Shown here piece after piece: positions 62,764 through 64,000 of a stretch of DNA of 64,000 nt. The stretch's first letter is position 1; the number at the start of each line of letters is the position of its first letter. Location: positions 80,738-144,737 of the forward strand of contig CACLDE010000001.1 of assembly GCA_902605645.1 (NCBI GenBank), read 5' to 3'. Below the pieces are notes generated by a model. It was not told where the DNA came from. It did not search any database and worked only from the letters and a program-made list of their open reading frames with translations. The stretch is from an uncultured Pelagibacteraceae bacterium. Lineage in GTDB: Bacteria; Pseudomonadota; Alphaproteobacteria; Pelagibacterales; Pelagibacteraceae. The position numbers and the translations under genes are program-made.

Positions 62764-63944
62764 TTTAATTTTTTTTTATACTCTCTATCGATCATTGAAG
62801 TAAGTGAGTCTACGAGAGCATCAGAAAATTTGAATATCTCATTTGGTTTGTACTCAATAGACTGAGTTTTTGCTAGATTAGTTTTATCTTCAACAACAAT
62901 ATTTGAATTTGGATCATTGTCTTTTAAGTACACCAGCATTATCCAATTTTCATCATTTTCCTCATCTAACTTAATAAATATTTCTGAGGTTTCGTATCTT
63001 CGATCAATTACTCTTAGTAACGACATTTTTTTAGGTAACCATCTTCTGTTAAGCTGAAAAATACATGAGGCCATACTTCTGTAAAAACTTTCAAGATTAT
63101 TTTCAATTTTTTCTCTTGCGATATTAAATTGTCTTTCTTTCTCTAATAAATCAGATCTAGTGTCCTCATCTGAAACTTCAATACCTAGCTGCTCTATCCT
63201 TTCTCTAATTTTTTGATCTCTAATTGCCTGATATTTTAGTTTAATTTTTTCTATTCTTTCTTGAACCTCTTCATAATTTTCTCTTTCTTGTTTTAAAACA
63301 TATTTCTCTAAATTTTTGATCTCTAAAGCTTCTCTTTTTCTAAACTGTTCAATTTTTCTCTCTAGTTTTATTTTTTCATAAAATAATCTTTGTTTTTCGG
63401 CTTGTTCTTTTCTTACTTGGGCCTGTTCTTCTCTTATAAATTTTCTTAACTCAATTTTTCTTTCTTTATTCAATTTAATTTCCTCTTTAACTTCGTCTCG
63501 TTTGAGTTTTAACTCCTCTTGTTTTAACAATTTATTTTTTTTTATTATATCTTCTTTTTCCCTCTTCATTTTTTTTACTTCATCCAGTTTTTTCTTTTGT
63601 CTTTCTTCTTCTACCACCTGTTTAAAAGTATTTATTTTATTTGATATTCCTTGAAAAAAATTTAGAAGAGCTTTATCAATATCAAAGTTAAATTTTATTT
63701 TTAATTTAAATCGATCTCCAAATCTTATAATTTTTCTAAAAGTTTCCTTGGAGCTTTTAGTCTTTTTTAAAAATTTGAGTTTTTTAATTTTAAATTTTTT
63801 TTTACGTCTTAGTTTTTTTTTAAAATATTTAGGTTTTTTTTTTGATAGACGCTTAAATCTCTTCCTAAGTTTATTTGATTTTTTTATTTTTCTTCTAGGT
63901 TTCGACTTTCGTTTAATTTTTCTCTTTTTTTTTTTCTTTTTCAT
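62760..63944 (-). CDS. Hyper-basic coiled-coil protein of unknown function
   Basis: A 394-residue protein in three parts. Residues 1-73 are almost half Lys/Arg with hardly any acid (MKKKKKKRKIKRKSKPRRK onwards), residues about 105-285 are a long charged coiled coil rich in EKR heptads, and residues about 290-394 form a folded-looking domain (CIFQLNRRWLPKKMSLLRVID, FIKLDEENDENWIMLVYL). No signal peptide or membrane segment is clear. A basic tail suggests contact with DNA, RNA or acidic membranes. I cannot name the family. The last 56 bases of the window, upstream of it, hold nothing I recognise. Confidence 0.75.
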   Translation of the reverse strand: MKKKKKKRKIKRKSKPRRKIKKSNKLRKRFKRLSKKKPKYFKKKLRRKKKFKIKKLKFLKKTKSSKETFRKIIRFGDRFKLKIKFNFDIDKALLNFFQGISNKINTFKQVVEEERQKKKLDEVKKMKREKEDIIKKNKLLKQEELKLKRDEVKEEIKLNKERKIELRKFIREEQAQVRKEQAEKQRLFYEKIKLERKIEQFRKREALEIKNLEKYVLKQERENYEEVQERIEKIKLKYQAIRDQKIRERIEQLGIEVSDEDTRSDLLEKERQFNIAREKIENNLESFYRSMASCIFQLNRRWLPKKMSLLRVIDRRYETSEIFIKLDEENDENWIMLVYLKDNDPNSNIVVEDKTNLAKTQSIEYKPNEIFKFSDALVDSLTSMIDREYKKKLN

Positions 63945-64000
63945 ACCTGATATTAGTTAAATACCAGTTTTTAAGAATATATATAGTCTCTTGTAGGGTG

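Overview
This window is a 64 kb piece of a very AT-rich, tightly packed alphaproteobacterial chromosome, most probably SAR11 (Pelagibacterales, Candidatus Pelagibacter or a close relative). The main reasons are these: a tandem glycine riboswitch sits directly before malate synthase G; GcrA and several proteins of alphaproteobacterial families (DUF2093, DUF3035-like, TIGR01459) are present; genes overlap by 4 to 20 bases at many junctions; no intergenic gap exceeds 300 bases; and Lys/Asn/Ile-rich proteins dominate. There are no insertion sequences, integrases, prophage genes or CRISPR arrays.

Layout. 1-8.3 kb: pirin end, quinone oxidoreductase, DUF1289, then ubiA-msbA-waaA-lpxK-lpxL (ubiquinone and lipid A/Kdo). 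8.3-16.6 kb: purD-rsmD facing the leftward run ribF-ileS-lspA-lipoprotein-pgi. 16.6-18.7 kb: heat-shock operon groES-groEL with a sigma-32-like promoter and a terminator. 18.7-21.6 kb: a small accessory patch of surface-glycan-type genes with gene debris. 21.6-25.2 kb: hisG-hisZ-hisS-tRNA-His and a cold shock gene. 25.3-28.9 kb: accA and riboswitch-glcB. 28.9-33.2 kb: recR-ybaB-dnaX-SRP RNA and pheA-kdsB. 33.3-41.1 kb: cytochrome c, argF-argD, an ABC-2 permease, gcrA, an aquaporin, a PiT-like carrier, an SMR-like protein and an NDUFA9-like protein. 41.1-53.5 kb: one long rightward run rnd-kdsD-lptC-lptB-aroA-cmk-rpsA-ihfB-pyrF-trpF-trpB-trpA-accD-folC. 53.5-64 kb: trxA, sbcB, rmuC, small membrane proteins, a flavodoxin-like reductase, an SRAP protein, a TauD-like dioxygenase, purEK, ybgC, a metallo-beta-lactamase-fold hydrolase and a very basic coiled-coil protein.

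Functional threads. LPS making and export genes are scattered over the window (kdsB, kdsD, waaA, lpxK, lpxL, msbA, lptB, lptC). Fatty acid synthesis is represented by accA and accD, carbon entry by glycine-controlled malate synthase, and amino acid synthesis by his, trp, arg, phe and aro genes.

Points of interest. Three genes (lspA, trpB and a membrane protein at 57.3-57.75 kb) are each broken by what looks like a single-base indel, two of them at G5 runs; assembly error and real frameshift cannot be separated here. tRNA-His lacks the encoded G-1 and has A73. AccA has a C-terminal membrane segment. The SMR-like protein lacks the essential glutamate. A perfect 15-bp inverted repeat spans the start codon of a small membrane protein. 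I found no clear multi-gene system that I would call wholly new; the best leads are in the findings.
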